A stretch of 64,000 nt of DNA from Mesorhizobium sp. M1E.F.Ca.ET.045.02.1.1 (GCF_003952485.1 NZ_CP034447.1:2170001-2234000); one strand, 5' to 3'; shown: positions 16,857-28,560, counted from the stretch's first letter. Translations and numbers: made by a program. The notes: generated by a model not told the origin, from the sequence alone.

Positions 16857-19800
16857 ATGGCCAGCGTGAAATCCAAGCCGAAGAAGAGAGCCGCAGCCGC
16901 CGTGAAAGCGGAAGAGAAGCCAGCGAGGCTTGCCGACCACCTGCTTGCTCGTGCGCCGGCCGAGGATGTCGCGGCCTATGACGTGGCCGACCTGGAGCGC
17001 GCTGCCGACCTCGCGAGCCGGGCGGTGGCCAGCCACAAGAAGGGCGAGAGCGTCGTCGCGATCGAAGCCGATTCAGGCGTTTCCTGCGGCGGCAGGCCGG
17101 TCACGGTCATCACCGTCGTCAACGACAACATGCCGTTCCTGTTCGATTCCATCCTCGGCGAGATCGCCGAGACCGCCGGCGAGCCGACGCTGGTGACCCA
17201 CCCGATCATGACGGTTCGGCACGGTAAGAACGGCGTCGTCGAGATCCTGGGCGACGGCGGCAGGGACGTCGACGATCATGACCGGCTGAGCGTCGTTCAT
17301 GTCCATATCCCGCGGCTCACCGCGGAGCAGGCGCGCGCGCTCGCCGAGCGGCTGCGCAAGATACTCAACCAGGTCCGCGGCGCCGTCACCGACTGGAAAC
17401 GGATGCTCGCCCGCCTCGACCAGGCCATTTCCGAATTCCGCTATTCGGCCGTGCCGCTCGACAAGAACAGCGTCGCCGAAGCGATCGCCTTCCTCGAATG
17501 GCTGCGCGACGATAATTTCACCTTTCTCGGCATGCGTGAGTTCAAATATGTCGGTGGCGAAGAGAGCGGCACGCTTGAGCGCGCCGACAAGCCAGGTCTC
17601 GGCATCCTGTCCGATCCCGATGTGCTGGTGTTGCGGCGCGGCACCGAGGCGGTGACGACGACGCCGGAAATCCGTGCCTTCCTGCACGGGCCTGAACCGC
17701 TGATCGTCACCAAGGCGAATGCCAAGTCCTCCGTGCATCGCCGCATCTACCTCGATTACATCGGCATCAAGACCTATACGGCCAAGGGCGCGCTTGCCGG
17801 TGAACTGCGCATCGTCGGCATGTTCACCTCGACCGCCTATACCCGCTCGGTGATGAAGATCCCCTATCTGCGCTCGAAGGCCGAAACGATCATCGCCAAG
17901 TCCGGCTTCAATCCGAGCGACCATTCCGGCAAGGCGCTCATCAACGTGCTGGAGAGCTATCCGCGCGATGAGCTCTTCCAGGTCCCGGTGCCTATCTTGA
18001 GGAAGCACGCCAGCGCCATTCTCGGCCTGATCGAGCGTCCGCGCGTGCGGGCGCTGATCCGTCTCGACCAGTTCGACCGCTTCGTGTCCGTCCTCGTGTT
18101 CGTGCCGCGCGACCGCTACGATAGCGTCGTGCGCGAGAAGATCGGCACCTATCTCAAGACCGTGTTCGAGGGCCGGCTGTCGGCCTACTACCCGGCCTTC
18201 CCCGAGGGCGGGCTGGCGCGCGTGCATTTCATCATCGGCCGTTCCGGCGGCAAAACCCCGAAGATCGATCAGGCCGCCGTCGAGGCGGCTATCCGCGACA
18301 TCGTGCGAACCTGGGAAGACGCGCTTTCCGAGGCGGCGGAGGCGGCCGGCAGCGATCCGATGCTGAAGGGCATCGCAGCGCGGTTCCCGGAAAGCTACCG
18401 CGATACCTTTTCGGCTTCGGTGGCGCTGGCCGATGCCGGACGCATCGCCGCAATCGGCCCCGACCATCCGATCGCCATCGACTATTACCGCCGCGCCGAC
18501 CGGAAGCCGCACCAGGCGGCGCTGAAGATCTACCATTACGGCAGTCCGGTGGCGCTGTCGCGTCGCGTTCCGGTGCTGGAAAACATCGGCTTCCGCGTCA
18601 TCAGCGAGCGCACCTTCGAGATCGCCGATGAAGGTTCCGGCAGGGTCTTCATCCACGACATGGAACTCGAGAACAGCTACGGCAAGGCAATCGATCTGTC
18701 CGACGGCGGCGCGCTGTTCGAGGATGCCTTCCTGGCGGTCTGGCGCGGCGATGTCGACAATGACGGCTATAACGGGCTTGCCCAGACCGCCGGGCTGTGG
18801 TCGAGCGAGATCGCCATCTTGCGCGCCTATGGCCGTTACCTGCAGCAGGCGGGCATTCCGCAGAGCCAGGATTTCATCGCCGCCGCGCTCAACCGCTATC
18901 CGGAGATCGCGCGCGGCCTGCATCAGCTGTTTGTCGCACGCCTCGGGCCGACGGCCGAAACCGAAGGCGTGGTCGCCGCCAAGCACCTCAAGGCCAAGAT
19001 CAAGGACGCGCTGGAAGAGGTGCCCAACATCGACGACGACACCATCATCCGCCGCTACCTCAACCTCATCGAAGCCTCGCTGCGCACCAATCATTTCGTA
19101 GCCGATACGAAGGAGAAGGGGCAGTCGCTGGCGATCAAGCTCGACTCGCAGGCGGTCGACGGCCTGCCGGCTCCGCGGCCATGGCGCGAGATCTTCGTCT
19201 ATGGCTCCGAGGTCGAGGGCGTGCATCTGCGCTTCGGCCCGGTGGCGCGCGGCGGCCTGCGCTGGTCGGATCGCGCCCAGGACTACCGCACCGAGGTGCT
19301 CGGCCTGGTCAAGGCGCAGCAGGTCAAGAACGCGGTCATCGTGCCGGTCGGCGCCAAGGGCGGCTTCTATCCGAAGAAGCTGCCAATGAGCGCCGGGCGC
19401 GACGCAATCTTCGAGGCCGGCACCTCGGCCTACAAGAACTTCGTCTCCAGCCTGCTTTCGATCACCGACAATATTGGCGTCGACGGCGTCATCCCGCCGG
19501 CCGGCGTGGTGCGTCGCGATCCTGACGATCCCTATTTCGTCGTCGCCGCCGACAAGGGCACGGCGACCTTCTCCGACACCGCCAACGCCATCTCCGAGAA
19601 GCACGGCTTCTGGCTGGACGATGCCTTCGCCAGCGGCGGCTCGGCCGGCTACGACCACAAGAAGATGGGCATCACCGCCAAGGGCGCGTGGGAAGCGGTC
19701 AAGCGGCATTTCCGCGAGATGAACCGCGACATTCAGGCCTCGCCCTTCACCGTGGTCGGCGTCGGCGACATGTCGGGCGACGTGTTCGGCAACGGCATGC

Positions 19801-21635
19801 TGTTGTCGCCGCAGACCAGGCTGATCGCCGCCTTCGATCATCGCGACATCTTCATCGATCCCGATCCGGATGTCGCGGCTTCGCTTGCCGAGCGCCAGCG
19901 CATGTTCGCGCTGCCGCGCTCGTCCTGGCAGGACTACGACAAGTCGAAACTGTCGGAAGGCGGCGTCATCGTCTCGCGCAGCCAGAAGTCGATCACGCTG
20001 CCGCCGGCGGCGGCCGCCGCGATCGGCCTTGGCAAGACCACCGCGACGCCGGTGGAGATCATCAACACCATCCTCAAGGCGCCGGTCGACCTTTTGTGGT
20101 TCGGCGGCATCGGCACTTATGTCAGGGCCTCCGGCGAAACCAACCAGGATGTCGGCGACCGCGCCAACGACGCCATCCGCGTCACCGCGCTCGACGTGCG
20201 CGCCAAGGTCATCGGCGAGGGCGCCAATCTCGGCGTCACGCAGCGGGCGCGCATCGAGTTCGGCATGAATGGCGGCCGCTGCAACTCCGACGCCATCGAC
20301 AATTCGGGCGGCGTCAATTGCTCGGACGTCGAGGTCAACATCAAGATCGCGCTGGCATCCGCCATGCGCAAAGGCTCGCTGGCCCGGCCCGCGCGCAACA
20401 AGCTGCTCGCCGAGATGACCGACGAGGTGAGCGGGCTGGTGCTCTCCAACAACTACCAGCAGACGCTGGCGCTCTCGATGGCGCGCAAGCGCGGGCTGGC
20501 CGACATCGCGCACCAGGCCCGCTTCATGACGGCACTGGAAGCGCGCGGCCTGCTCGACCGAGCGGTCGAGACGCTGCCTTCGCCCGCAGCCCTTGCCGAG
20601 CGCGAGGCGCGCGGGGAGCCGCTGACCAGGGCCGAGCTCGGCGTGCTGCTTGCCTATGCCAAGATCGTGCTGTTCTCCGACATCGTCGCCAGCGACGTGC
20701 CGGACGATCCGCATTTCGACCGCGACCTGATGGGCTATTTCCCGGAGCGCATGGCAAAGAAATTCGCCGGCGAAATCCGCGACCACCGGCTGCGGCGCGA
20801 AATCATCGCGCGCGTCGTCGCCAACGACCTCGTCAACCGCGGCGGGCCTTCCTTCGTCAACCGGCTGCAGGAAGCCACGGGCCGCACCGCGGCCGACGTG
20901 GTGCGGACCTTCGCCGTGGTCCGCGACGGCTTCGCGCTGCCTGCGCTCTACAGGGAGATCGACGCGCTCGACAGCCAGGTCGACGGCCAGATCCAGCTCG
21001 ATTTCTATCAGGCGGTCAGCCGGCTTATCTTCATGACCAGCGGCTGGTACCTGAAGAACGAGGCAGGCGCCGCCCCGCTCAGCCAGCGCATCGGCGAACT
21101 GCATGACGCGCGCAAGGCGTTGGAGCCGAAACTGGCGTCGCTGCTGCCGGCCTTCTCGCGCGAGCGGATCGAGGAGCGGCGGCACGGCCTGTTCAAGAGC
21201 GGCGCGCCCGAGAAGCTGGCTGGACAACTGGCGCTCGCCGAAGTGGCGGAACTCATCCCGGACATCGCGCTCACCGCGCGCACGGCCGGCGCCGACATCG
21301 TCGGCGCGGCCAAGGCCTTCTTCGCCGTCAGCGATGCCTTCCGCATCCCACGGGTCGAGGAGGCCGCGCGCTCGATCACGCCGCCGGACTATTACGATCA
21401 ACTGGCGCTGTCGCGCGCGATGGACACGATCGGCGCGGCAAGGCGCGGCATTGCGGTCGCGGCGCTCACCGGCCATGGCAAGGCGGCGGATCCGGTCGCG
21501 GCCTGGCTGGAGGCCGGCGGCGAGCGTGTCGCGCGCATTCGCGAGCGGCTGCAGGCACTCACCGAAGGCGGCGACATCACCGTGTCGCGGCTGTCGGTGG
21601 CGTCGGGCCTGATGACCGATCTGACGGGGATGTGA
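16857..21635 (+). CDS. gdhB: NAD-dependent glutamate dehydrogenase, large (180-kDa) type
   Basis: A 1592-residue enzyme that oxidatively deaminates glutamate to 2-oxoglutarate, feeding amino-acid carbon into the TCA cycle. It has the layout of the GDH-180 class: a long N-terminal regulatory part (about 1-700, with ACT-like segments such as VITVVNDNMPFLFDSILGEI), a catalytic core (about 780-1180) with RFGPVARGGLRWSDRAQDYR, VGAKGGFYPKK and the dinucleotide-binding region, and a long C-terminal helical domain. An Ala/Lys-rich stretch of about 25 residues leads the protein. The ATG at 16857 follows GGGAGGGAATT. Strongly GC-skewed codon use creates a long antisense open frame that is not a gene. 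Confidence 0.95.
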   Translation: MASVKSKPKKRAAAAVKAEEKPARLADHLLARAPAEDVAAYDVADLERAADLASRAVASHKKGESVVAIEADSGVSCGGRPVTVITVVNDNMPFLFDSILGEIAETAGEPTLVTHPIMTVRHGKNGVVEILGDGGRDVDDHDRLSVVHVHIPRLTAEQARALAERLRKILNQVRGAVTDWKRMLARLDQAISEFRYSAVPLDKNSVAEAIAFLEWLRDDNFTFLGMREFKYVGGEESGTLERADKPGLGILSDPDVLVLRRGTEAVTTTPEIRAFLHGPEPLIVTKANAKSSVHRRIYLDYIGIKTYTAKGALAGELRIVGMFTSTAYTRSVMKIPYLRSKAETIIAKSGFNPSDHSGKALINVLESYPRDELFQVPVPILRKHASAILGLIERPRVRALIRLDQFDRFVSVLVFVPRDRYDSVVREKIGTYLKTVFEGRLSAYYPAFPEGGLARVHFIIGRSGGKTPKIDQAAVEAAIRDIVRTWEDALSEAAEAAGSDPMLKGIAARFPESYRDTFSASVALADAGRIAAIGPDHPIAIDYYRRADRKPHQAALKIYHYGSPVALSRRVPVLENIGFRVISERTFEIADEGSGRVFIHDMELENSYGKAIDLSDGGALFEDAFLAVWRGDVDNDGYNGLAQTAGLWSSEIAILRAYGRYLQQAGIPQSQDFIAAALNRYPEIARGLHQLFVARLGPTAETEGVVAAKHLKAKIKDALEEVPNIDDDTIIRRYLNLIEASLRTNHFVADTKEKGQSLAIKLDSQAVDGLPAPRPWREIFVYGSEVEGVHLRFGPVARGGLRWSDRAQDYRTEVLGLVKAQQVKNAVIVPVGAKGGFYPKKLPMSAGRDAIFEAGTSAYKNFVSSLLSITDNIGVDGVIPPAGVVRRDPDDPYFVVAADKGTATFSDTANAISEKHGFWLDDAFASGGSAGYDHKKMGITAKGAWEAVKRHFREMNRDIQASPFTVVGVGDMSGDVFGNGMLLSPQTRLIAAFDHRDIFIDPDPDVAASLAERQRMFALPRSSWQDYDKSKLSEGGVIVSRSQKSITLPPAAAAAIGLGKTTATPVEIINTILKAPVDLLWFGGIGTYVRASGETNQDVGDRANDAIRVTALDVRAKVIGEGANLGVTQRARIEFGMNGGRCNSDAIDNSGGVNCSDVEVNIKIALASAMRKGSLARPARNKLLAEMTDEVSGLVLSNNYQQTLALSMARKRGLADIAHQARFMTALEARGLLDRAVETLPSPAALAEREARGEPLTRAELGVLLAYAKIVLFSDIVASDVPDDPHFDRDLMGYFPERMAKKFAGEIRDHRLRREIIARVVANDLVNRGGPSFVNRLQEATGRTAADVVRTFAVVRDGFALPALYREIDALDSQVDGQIQLDFYQAVSRLIFMTSGWYLKNEAGAAPLSQRIGELHDARKALEPKLASLLPAFSRERIEERRHGLFKSGAPEKLAGQLALAEVAELIPDIALTARTAGADIVGAAKAFFAVSDAFRIPRVEEAARSITPPDYYDQLALSRAMDTIGAARRGIAVAALTGHGKAADPVAAWLEAGGERVARIRERLQALTEGGDITVSRLSVASGLMTDLTGM

Positions 21636-21652
21636 GCTTTGAAGGCCTGGGT

Positions 21653-21928
21653 TCCTCGCCCCCGCCAAAGCGGGGGAGAGGTGGCCGCGAAGCGGCCGGA
21701 GAGGGGGCTTCGTAGGGCGGAGACCACCCTTAAAGCGCGTCGCGCTGAAGCGGATTCAGGCGACGCGCTTTAGGTCTTTGTTTTGATGCATGTCGTTCTC
21801 CCAAAACCGCTGCGCACTTTTGGGCGACATGCATTAAGCGGTCAACCTGACCGTAGGCCGGCGCATTTCCCCCTCTCCGTCTCGGCTTCGCCGAGCCACC
21901 TCTCCCCCACTTCGTGGGGGCGAGGAAA
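21653..21928. repeat. Inverted repeat arms flanking a nested repeat
   Basis: The left arm reads CCTCGCCCCCGCCAAAGCGG, then GGGAGAGGTGGCC. The right arm is its approximate reverse complement, ending CCCCCACTTCGTGGGGGCGAGG. The two match over about 55 bp with small differences, and family D copy 1 sits between them. Confidence 0.7.
21731..21837. repeat. Family D double-hairpin repeat, copy 1
   Basis: First hairpin: TAAAGCGCGTCGC and GCGACGCGCTTTA, a perfect 13-bp stem. Second hairpin: ATGCATGTCG and CGACATGCAT around CCCAAAA/TTTTGGG. The two are joined by GGTCTTTGTTTTG. Full copies are also at 31862 and 52148, with a shortened copy at 47797. Confidence 0.85.
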
Positions 21929-22025
21929 TCTGGGCAATAGCTGGCGGCCGCTTGTTCGTTTGCATCGCTGTCCGAAAACATGCAGACATGGCGCCGCCGA
22001 CAAATAGAAGGCGAGTGGAGGGGAC

Positions 22026-23402
22026 ATGGCCGAAGTAGCAGTGCAGCGGGCGACGGGGCGCGGCATCTGGGGCTGGATGTTCTTCGACTGGGCGGCGCAG
22101 CCCTTCTTCACCGTCGTCACCACCTTCATCTTCGGGCCATACTTCGCCTCGCGCATGGTCAGCGATCCGGTCGTGGGTCAGGCCGCCTGGGCCTGGGGCA
22201 TCGCCGCCGCCGGCCTGGTCATCGCCGTGCTTTCGCCCGTATTGGGCTCGATCGCCGACCAGACGGGACCGCGCAAGCCGTGGATCGCCTTCTTCGCGGC
22301 CATCAAGATCACCAGCCTCACGCTGCTTTGGCTCGCGGCGCCCGGGTCGAATGTGTTCCTGATCGTGCTGTTGTTCTCGCTGGCCTCGGTGGCCGCGGAA
22401 TTCTCGACCGTGTTCAACGATTCGATGATGCCGCGGCTGGTGCCGAAAAGCGAAATCGGGCGCATCTCCAACATCGCCTGGGGTCTCGGCTATCTCGGCG
22501 GGATGATCGCGCTGATTTTTGTCATTCTGTTCATGGCCGGCAATCTGGAAACCGGCAAAACGGTCATCGGCCTCGACCCGATCCTGGGACTCGATCCGAA
22601 GCTCGGCGAAGATGCCCGCGCCACCGGGCCAATGTCGGCCGGCTGGTACTTTCTCTTCATCCTGCCGATGTTCTTCTTCACCCCGGACGCCGCCAAGGGC
22701 ATTCCGATCGGACCGGCAGTGCGCGAGGGTCTTTCGGAGCTGAAGTCGACGCTGACAGAGGCGCGCAAGCGCGTCGGTATCTTCCGCTTCCTTGTCGCCC
22801 GCATGATCTACCAGGACGGCGTCAACGCGCTGCTCACGCAGGGCGGTGTGTTCGCTGCCGCGATGTTCCACTGGTCGATCACCGAGATCGGCATCTTCGG
22901 CATCATTCTCAACGTCGTCGCCATCTTCGGCTGCTGGATCGCCGCTCGCCTTGACACCGCGCTTGGTTCCAAAGCGGTGGTGATGATCGCGCTGATGATG
23001 CTGACCGTGGCCACCGCCGGAATCATCTCGACCGGGCCGGGCTTCACGCTGCTCGGCCTGATACCGCTCCCCCTGGCTGATTCCGGCGGCCTGTTCGGCA
23101 CCGCCGCCGAGAAGGCCTATATCCTCTACGGGCTGCTGATCGGCCTTGCCTTCGGGCCGGTGCAGGCTTCATCGCGCTCCTATATGGCGCGGAGCGTCAC
23201 CGCCGCCGAATCGGGCCGTTATTTCGGCATCTACGCGCTGTCCGGACGGGCGACCAGTTTCCTGGCGCCGTTCCTGCTCGCGACGATCAGCTACCTGAGC
23301 GACTCGGCGCGGCTCGGCATGGCGGTGATCATCCTCTTTCTCGGTATCGGCATGGCGATCCTGGTCAGGACGCCCTACCCGGCGGACAAGCCGGTGGAGT
23401 GA
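22026..23402 (+). CDS. MFS transporter, UMF1 (Atg22-like) family
   Basis: A 458-residue membrane protein with about 12 hydrophobic segments and the UMF1/Atg22 N-terminal signature [20 protein letters not shown], plus [17 protein letters not shown] (a motif-A-like loop). Bacterial members are uncharacterised; the yeast relative exports amino acids from the vacuole. The large central insertion ([17 protein letters not shown]) is typical of the family in Rhizobiales. Convergent with purH. Confidence 0.87.
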   Translation: MAEVAVQRATGRGIWGWMFFDWAAQPFFTVVTTFIFGPYFASRMVSDPVVGQAAWAWGIAAAGLVIAVLSPVLGSIADQTGPRKPWIAFFAAIKITSLTLLWLAAPGSNVFLIVLLFSLASVAAEFSTVFNDSMMPRLVPKSEIGRISNIAWGLGYLGGMIALIFVILFMAGNLETGKTVIGLDPILGLDPKLGEDARATGPMSAGWYFLFILPMFFFTPDAAKGIPIGPAVREGLSELKSTLTEARKRVGIFRFLVARMIYQDGVNALLTQGGVFAAAMFHWSITEIGIFGIILNVVAIFGCWIAARLDTALGSKAVVMIALMMLTVATAGIISTGPGFTLLGLIPLPLADSGGLFGTAAEKAYILYGLLIGLAFGPVQASSRSYMARSVTAAESGRYFGIYALSGRATSFLAPFLLATISYLSDSARLGMAVIILFLGIGMAILVRTPYPADKPVE

Positions 23403-23409
23403 GCCTCTT

Positions 23410-23590
23410 CCTTCTCCCCTTGTGGGAGAAGGTGGATCGGCGCGCAGCGCCGAGACGGATGAGGGGTGTTCCAGCTTGGCGAACGCGCTCGTCCAAACGA
23501 CACATGGCGACCGGACCGCCAACGCCTCACTCCGTCCAGCACCCTTCATCCGTCGCCTTCGGCGACACCTTCTCCCACAAGGGGAGAAGG
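23410..23590. repeat. Palindromic intergenic repeat, family C copy 2
   Basis: Arms CCTTCTCCCCTTGTGGGAG and CTCCCACAAGGGGAGAAGG enclose the same ATGAGGGGTGTTCCAG motif as the copy at 9988. It lies between the convergent UMF1 and purH genes and may act as a bidirectional transcription stop. Confidence 0.8.
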
Positions 23591-23601
23591 AGAGGGCGCG
23601 C

Positions 23602-25218
23602 TCAATGCCTGAAATGCCGCACGCCCGTGAACACCATGGCGATGCCGTGCTCGTCGGCGGCGGCAATCACGTCGTCGTCGCGCATCGAGCCGCCGGGCTG
23701 GATCACGGCGCTAGCGCCGGCCTCGATCGCCGACAGCAAGCCGTCGGCGAAGGGGAAGAAGGCGTCGGAGGCGACGACGGAACCCTTGGTCAGCGGTTCG
23801 GTCAGGCCGGCGGCTTCGGCCGCGTCGAGCGCCTTGCGGGCGGCGATGCGCGAGGAATCGACGCGGCTCATCTGGCCGGCGCCGATGCCGACGGTGGCGC
23901 CATCCTTCGCATAGACGATGGCGTTCGACTTGACGTGTTTGGCGACGCGGAAAGCGAATTTGAGGTCGGCCATCTCGGCCGGCGTCGGCGCGCGCTTCGT
24001 CACCACCGACAATGCGAGGTCGTCGACCACCGCATTGTCGCGGCTTTGCACCAAGAGCCCGCCGGCCACCGATTTCACGAGCGTGCCGGCGGCGCGCGGG
24101 TCGGGCAGGTCGCCGGCGACCAGAAGGCGCAAATTCTTCTTCGCGGCGACGATCGCTGCCGCCTCGTCGGTGGCGTCCGGCGCGATGATCACCTCGGTGA
24201 AGGTTTTCACGATCTCTTCCGCCGCCTCGGCATCGAGGATGCGGTTCATGGCGACGATGCCGCCGAAAGCCGAGACCGGATCGCAGGCAAGCGCCCTGGC
24301 ATAAGCCGCCTTCAGCGTCGCCCCTTCGGCGACGCCGCAGGGATTGGCGTGCTTGATGATGGCGATCGCCGCAGAACGGGCCGGATCGAACTCGCCGACC
24401 AGCTCGAAGGCGGCGTCGGTGTCGTTGATGTTGTTGTAGGAGAGCTGCTTGCCCTGCAGCTGCCTGGCGGTGGCGACACCCGGCCGCTTGTCGCCGGAGA
24501 GATAGAAGCCGGCGCTCTGGTGCGGGTTCTCGCCATAGCGCATCACCTGGTCGAGGCGGCCGCCGAAGGCGCGCCAGGTCGGATGCTCGACCTCGAGCGC
24601 CTCGGCGAACCAGCCGGAGATCGCCGCGTCATAGGTGGCCGTGCGGGCAAAGGCCTTGGCGGCCAGCTTCTTGCGGAAATCGAGCGACAGCGAGCCGAGG
24701 TTCATCTCCAGCGCGTTGAGCACCGAGGCGTAGTCGGCGGGATCGGTGACGATGGCGACATAGGCATGGTTCTTGGCCGAGGCGCGGATCATCGCCGGAC
24801 CGCCGATGTCGATGTTCTCTACGATCGAAGCGTAGCCGGCGCCGGAGCGGCGGACTTCCTCGAACGGGTAGAGGTTGGAGACGACGAGGTCGATCGGAAG
24901 GATATGGTGGTCGTGCATCGCCTTCACATGCTCGGGGTCGTCACGCACGCCGAGCAGCGCGCCATGCACCGACGGGTGCAAGGTCTTGACGCGGCCGTCC
25001 ATGATCTCGGGAAAGCCGGTCAGTTCCGAAACATCGCGGACCGCCAGGCCGGCCTCGGCGATCGCCTTCGCCGTGCCGCCGGTGGAGACCAGCTCGACGC
25101 CAGCGGCGGCAAGCGCCCTGGCGAAATCGATCAGGCCGGTTTTATCGAAGACTGAAAGCAACGCGCGGCGAACCGGAACGAGGTCCGGTGCCGGAATGTT
25201 CTTGGCGGGGACGGCCAT
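23602..25218 (-). CDS. purH: Bifunctional AICAR formyltransferase/IMP cyclohydrolase
   Basis: A 538-residue PurH catalysing the last two steps of IMP synthesis. The N-terminal MGS-like cyclohydrolase domain covers about 1-150 ([41 protein letters not shown]). The AICAR transformylase domain follows ([33 protein letters not shown] and the terminal [18 protein letters not shown]). Length is standard. It is last in a minus-strand series htpX-rsmB-heparinase-purH, an order seen in many Rhizobiales. Confidence 0.97.
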   Translation of the reverse strand: MAVPAKNIPAPDLVPVRRALLSVFDKTGLIDFARALAAAGVELVSTGGTAKAIAEAGLAVRDVSELTGFPEIMDGRVKTLHPSVHGALLGVRDDPEHVKAMHDHHILPIDLVVSNLYPFEEVRRSGAGYASIVENIDIGGPAMIRASAKNHAYVAIVTDPADYASVLNALEMNLGSLSLDFRKKLAAKAFARTATYDAAISGWFAEALEVEHPTWRAFGGRLDQVMRYGENPHQSAGFYLSGDKRPGVATARQLQGKQLSYNNINDTDAAFELVGEFDPARSAAIAIIKHANPCGVAEGATLKAAYARALACDPVSAFGGIVAMNRILDAEAAEEIVKTFTEVIIAPDATDEAAAIVAAKKNLRLLVAGDLPDPRAAGTLVKSVAGGLLVQSRDNAVVDDLALSVVTKRAPTPAEMADLKFAFRVAKHVKSNAIVYAKDGATVGIGAGQMSRVDSSRIAARKALDAAEAAGLTEPLTKGSVVASDAFFPFADGLLSAIEAGASAVIQPGGSMRDDDVIAAADEHGIAMVFTGVRHFRH

Positions 25219-25315
25219 GGCAGGCGGCCTTTCAAGGCTGGTTGGGAAACGTTCGCGGGCCGTAGCATATGAGCCCCGGAAATCAAGCGCGCAGCTTGGG
25301 TTCCATCGCTGAGGC

Positions 25316-27088
25316 TCAGTTGTTTTCGGGATAGCCGGCGATGTGGGTGCGCGTCAGCTGCCAGTGCACCTCGGCGATCTCCGAGGCCTTGAAGGCAAGC
25401 ACGATCTGCCGGCTGCGGCGCGGCCCGCCGAGTCCGGCGAAATAGATCGATTCCTCAACCTCCGGCGCCACTTCCGCGCAGGTGAAAACCCAAGTGTCTC
25501 CTTGTGCGGCGGCGAGCGTCAAGCGGTCCCGCTCGTCCTGAAGCAGGCCGATGTCGGGATGGATGTGGAAGCGCACTGTGACGAAGTCGCGGCCATTGTT
25601 GCGGACCGTCGCGCCCCCGGGGCGCAGGAAACGGTCGCGGCCGGTCAGCACATTGCCGTTCTCCGTCAGCTTCAATTCACGCTCGTGCAGGAAGCCGAAG
25701 CGCGCGGCATAGCCGTCGTGGCGGGCGACGAAACCGTGCACGCCTTTCTGGTCGATGCGCTTGCAGGGCACGCGCTGCGGGCCGGCGATCAGCGGCGAGC
25801 CGAGCAGGTCGCTGACCCGCAGCGAATGGCTGAAGCGCGCCGAGGAGGTGTCGTTGACGGTGGCGGTCGAGTGCGCGGCGGTGGCGCGGGCAAGCGGGCG
25901 GAACTCGGCGGCGCCATAGGTATCGATGCCGGCATTGACGATGAAGTGCTGGCGTCCGGAAGAAAGCTCGAAGGCGAGGCACCCGGCATGCGCGGCGTTG
26001 GAAACGTCGATGGGCGGCGGCAGGCCGGTGTCGGCGATCACCGTCACGCCGCCCATCGACAGGCGCTCGTAGCCGGAATGCGGCGCGTGCAGCAGCGGCG
26101 CGCCGACCGTGTCGTCATGACGCAGGATGGTGGCGATGCGGTCGTGGATCGTGGCGCCCATGCCGTTGAAGCGGGCGAGGCTGCCGTCCTGGTGGCGGAA
26201 GAAACGCAGGGCCGGCAGCATGCGGTCGATGGCGCCGATCAACGCCGGCGGCGGCGCCTCGGCCTGGTTGGCATAGGTCTGGCGCAGAGGCAAAAGGTCG
26301 GCCAGCAATTCCAGCACCGTCATCGGGTTGCGCGAGATGTGGCCGCCATCGGGAAGGATCTGGCGGTCGAGCTCCTCGGCAAGGTTGCGGGTGGCGGCGC
26401 GCAGCGCCGAGGGCGGCGCCGGCAGCGACAGGGCGGCGAAGGCAAGCGCGATGCGGGCGCGCAGCCTGTCCTTGCCGTCCGGCATCTCGCGTGCCATCGA
26501 CCGCAGATAGCGGATCTGCATGGCGAGCGATTTGAGGAAGGCGCGGTAGAAGGGAAATTCGGCGCCCTGCAGCACGACGGAGGAATGCTGCAGCCAGGCG
26601 ATCACCCGCTTGGCCGTCGTGCGCGGCTCCCAGGCGACGCCGGATATCTGGTTGCCGTGCATGGCGATCCAGTCGGAGACCAGGGCCCGTGCGTTGGCGG
26701 CGGCAAGCTCGGTGCCCGCGGCCCGCATATGGCGCAGCCAGCGGAAGCCGTGCAGCGTCTTTTGCCAGCCGTGGTTGGGCACATTGATCTGAAAGGGCGA
26801 TTTGCCGCCGGTTTCCACCATGTGGCCGGACAACGGATAGCGCCCATAATAGATTTCGAGCGCGATCTGCGGATCGGCGAGCCTGAGATCCGGCGGCGCG
26901 ATGAGCACGCGCTCGGGCGTGCGGCCGGAATAGCGCCAGCGATAGACGGGACCGGCGCGAAGACGCCGGCGCGTCTTGCGCCAAAACTCCCTCGCGACAA
27001 GCGTCCAAAGACGCGTCGTGTTGCCGGCAACAAGTGCCAAATCCCCTCCTGATCGACCGCTACCCAAGCACAAGCTTATATGATTCAA
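25316..27088 (-). CDS. Heparinase II/III family protein
   Basis: A 590-residue protein with a helical alpha/alpha-toroid N-terminal half (about 120-330) and a beta-sandwich C-terminal half with the Hepar_II_III signature ([53 protein letters not shown]). The family includes polysaccharide lyases acting on uronate-containing chains, but this chromosomal Rhizobiales group has no known substrate. No clear signal peptide is present. Its steady place between rsmB and purH is conserved in related genomes. Confidence 0.87.
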   Translation of the reverse strand: MNHISLCLGSGRSGGDLALVAGNTTRLWTLVAREFWRKTRRRLRAGPVYRWRYSGRTPERVLIAPPDLRLADPQIALEIYYGRYPLSGHMVETGGKSPFQINVPNHGWQKTLHGFRWLRHMRAAGTELAAANARALVSDWIAMHGNQISGVAWEPRTTAKRVIAWLQHSSVVLQGAEFPFYRAFLKSLAMQIRYLRSMAREMPDGKDRLRARIALAFAALSLPAPPSALRAATRNLAEELDRQILPDGGHISRNPMTVLELLADLLPLRQTYANQAEAPPPALIGAIDRMLPALRFFRHQDGSLARFNGMGATIHDRIATILRHDDTVGAPLLHAPHSGYERLSMGGVTVIADTGLPPPIDVSNAAHAGCLAFELSSGRQHFIVNAGIDTYGAAEFRPLARATAAHSTATVNDTSSARFSHSLRVSDLLGSPLIAGPQRVPCKRIDQKGVHGFVARHDGYAARFGFLHERELKLTENGNVLTGRDRFLRPGGATVRNNGRDFVTVRFHIHPDIGLLQDERDRLTLAAAQGDTWVFTCAEVAPEVEESIYFAGLGGPRRSRQIVLAFKASEIAEVHWQLTRTHIAGYPENN

Positions 27089-27186
27089 GAACTTATGCGA
27101 AGGCGGATTTCGCCGGCGTGAAGCGCTTCACGCGGTGCCGCCGGGACCGTCCCTAAAAAAGTCAGCAAGTTTGATGTAATAACGTT

Positions 27187-28560
27187 TTAAGCGGCCCTTC
27201 GCATCCGCGCGGCAAAAAAGCCGTCCAGGCCGGAAATCCCCGGTGAGTCGAGCGCCATGTCGGCGGGTGTCGTGCGCAGGGTGCCCTCTGGCGTCAGGAA
27301 CGGGTCGACGCCGGCGAAATCGCCTGCTTGGATCGGATCGGCGGCCACACTGGGCGTCTCGGCAAGGAAAGCGTGGTAGAGATCTTCGCCCTCGATCGGG
27401 TCGAGCGAACAGTTGGAAAAGACGATCCGGCCACCGGGTCTGACGAGAGTAACGGCGTGAGCGAGGAGCTTCCGTTGGAGCGCGGCGAGTTTCTCGACAT
27501 CGGCCATGGTTTTTGTCCACGGCACGTCGGGATGGCGACGGACGGTGCCGGTCGAGGAGCAGGGGGCGTCGAGAAGCACGGCGTCGAACGGCTCCGCCGG
27601 CCGGTAGTCGAGCAGGTCGGTCTGCACCAGCTCCGCCGACAGGCCGAGGCGCTCGAGATTCTGCGCCAGACGCGCCAGCCGGTTCTTCGAGGTGTCGACG
27701 GCGGTGACATTGGCGCCGGCGAGGATGAGCTGTGCCGTCTTGCCGCCGGGCGCGGCGCAAAGGTCGGCAACGCGCTGCCCTTCGATGTCGCCGAACAGGC
27801 GCGCGGGGAGGCTTGCCGCCGCATTCTGCACCCACCAGGCGCCGTCGGTGAAGCCGGGCAAGTCGGTGACCGCAGCCTGCAGTTTTTCTATCCGCACGGT
27901 GCCGGTCGGCAGCACGATGCCGCCGAGCCGCTCGCCCCAGAGCGCCGGGTCGGACTTGACGGTGAAATCGACCGGCGCTTCGTGGCGGTGGGCGGCAAGG
28001 ATGGTCCGCGCCTTGTCGGCGCCGTAGGCGGCGGTCAGCCGGTCGGCAAACCATTGCGGCGCTTCGCTGGTCGCAGCAAGCGTTGGCGCCAGCTCGGCCT
28101 CCTTGGCGCGCGCCAGCGAGCGCAGCACGCCGTTGACGAGGCCGGAAAAGCGCAGCGTGCGCGGATCGGACTTGGCATGGGTGACGGCAAGATCGACTGC
28201 GGCGCTGTCGGGGATATCGAGGAACAGGATCTGCGCGCCGGCCACGTGCAGGATGTGCGAGAGCGCGGTCGCGTTGGCCGGCAGCGGCCTCTCCAGACGC
28301 TTCGCCAGCAGGCCGGCAATGGTCATGCGGTAGCGCAGCGCCGTGACCAGGATGGCGCGCACCAGCGCGCGGTCGCGGGCATCAAGCGCCCTGTATTGCG
28401 GATGGCCGTGCTCGTTGTCGGTCAGGCCGTCGAGCGGTGTGCGGGCATCAATGACGGCGGCAAGCAGCCGAGCGGCAGCCTTGCGCGCGGCAAGCCCGGC
28501 AATCGCCTCGCCTGCATCACGTCTGCCAGGGGTTTGCGGTCGGCGCTTCGCTCCGCTCAC
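27187..28560 (-). CDS. rsmB: RsmB-family 16S rRNA (cytosine) methyltransferase
   Basis: A 457-residue SAM-dependent methyltransferase with an N-terminal NusB-like RNA-binding domain (about 15-150, [20 protein letters not shown]) and a C-terminal RsmB/NOP domain: SAM-binding [15 protein letters not shown], and the catalytic and release cysteines in [20 protein letters not shown] and [13 protein letters not shown]. The open frame continues upstream to 28674 inside htpX, but the GTG at 28560 overlaps the htpX stop codon in a GTGA arrangement and gives a normal length, so translational coupling is likely. Confidence 0.9.
   Translation of the reverse strand: MSGAKRRPQTPGRRDAGEAIAGLAARKAAARLLAAVIDARTPLDGLTDNEHGHPQYRALDARDRALVRAILVTALRYRMTIAGLLAKRLERPLPANATALSHILHVAGAQILFLDIPDSAAVDLAVTHAKSDPRTLRFSGLVNGVLRSLARAKEAELAPTLAATSEAPQWFADRLTAAYGADKARTILAAHRHEAPVDFTVKSDPALWGERLGGIVLPTGTVRIEKLQAAVTDLPGFTDGAWWVQNAAASLPARLFGDIEGQRVADLCAAPGGKTAQLILAGANVTAVDTSKNRLARLAQNLERLGLSAELVQTDLLDYRPAEPFDAVLLDAPCSSTGTVRRHPDVPWTKTMADVEKLAALQRKLLAHAVTLVRPGGRIVFSNCSLDPIEGEDLYHAFLAETPSVAADPIQAGDFAGVDPFLTPEGTLRTTPADMALDSPGISGLDGFFAARMRRAA

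Larger units (their letters stand above)
21636..22025. other. Repeat-filled gap between gdhB and the MFS gene
   Basis: This 390-bp gap is almost entirely palindromic repeats: a pair of related inverted arms (21653-21720 and 21870-21928) with a family D double hairpin nested between them. About 100 bp remain for the promoter of the following transporter gene. No coding sequence was seen. Confidence 0.7.

Noticed and set aside
17073..21668. Antisense open frame of 1531 codons opposite the glutamate dehydrogenase gene
   Set aside because: It is the mirror of a strongly GC-skewed gene: composition rich in Arg, Asp, Gly and His, no domain, no ribosome-binding site. The sense protein is unmistakable.
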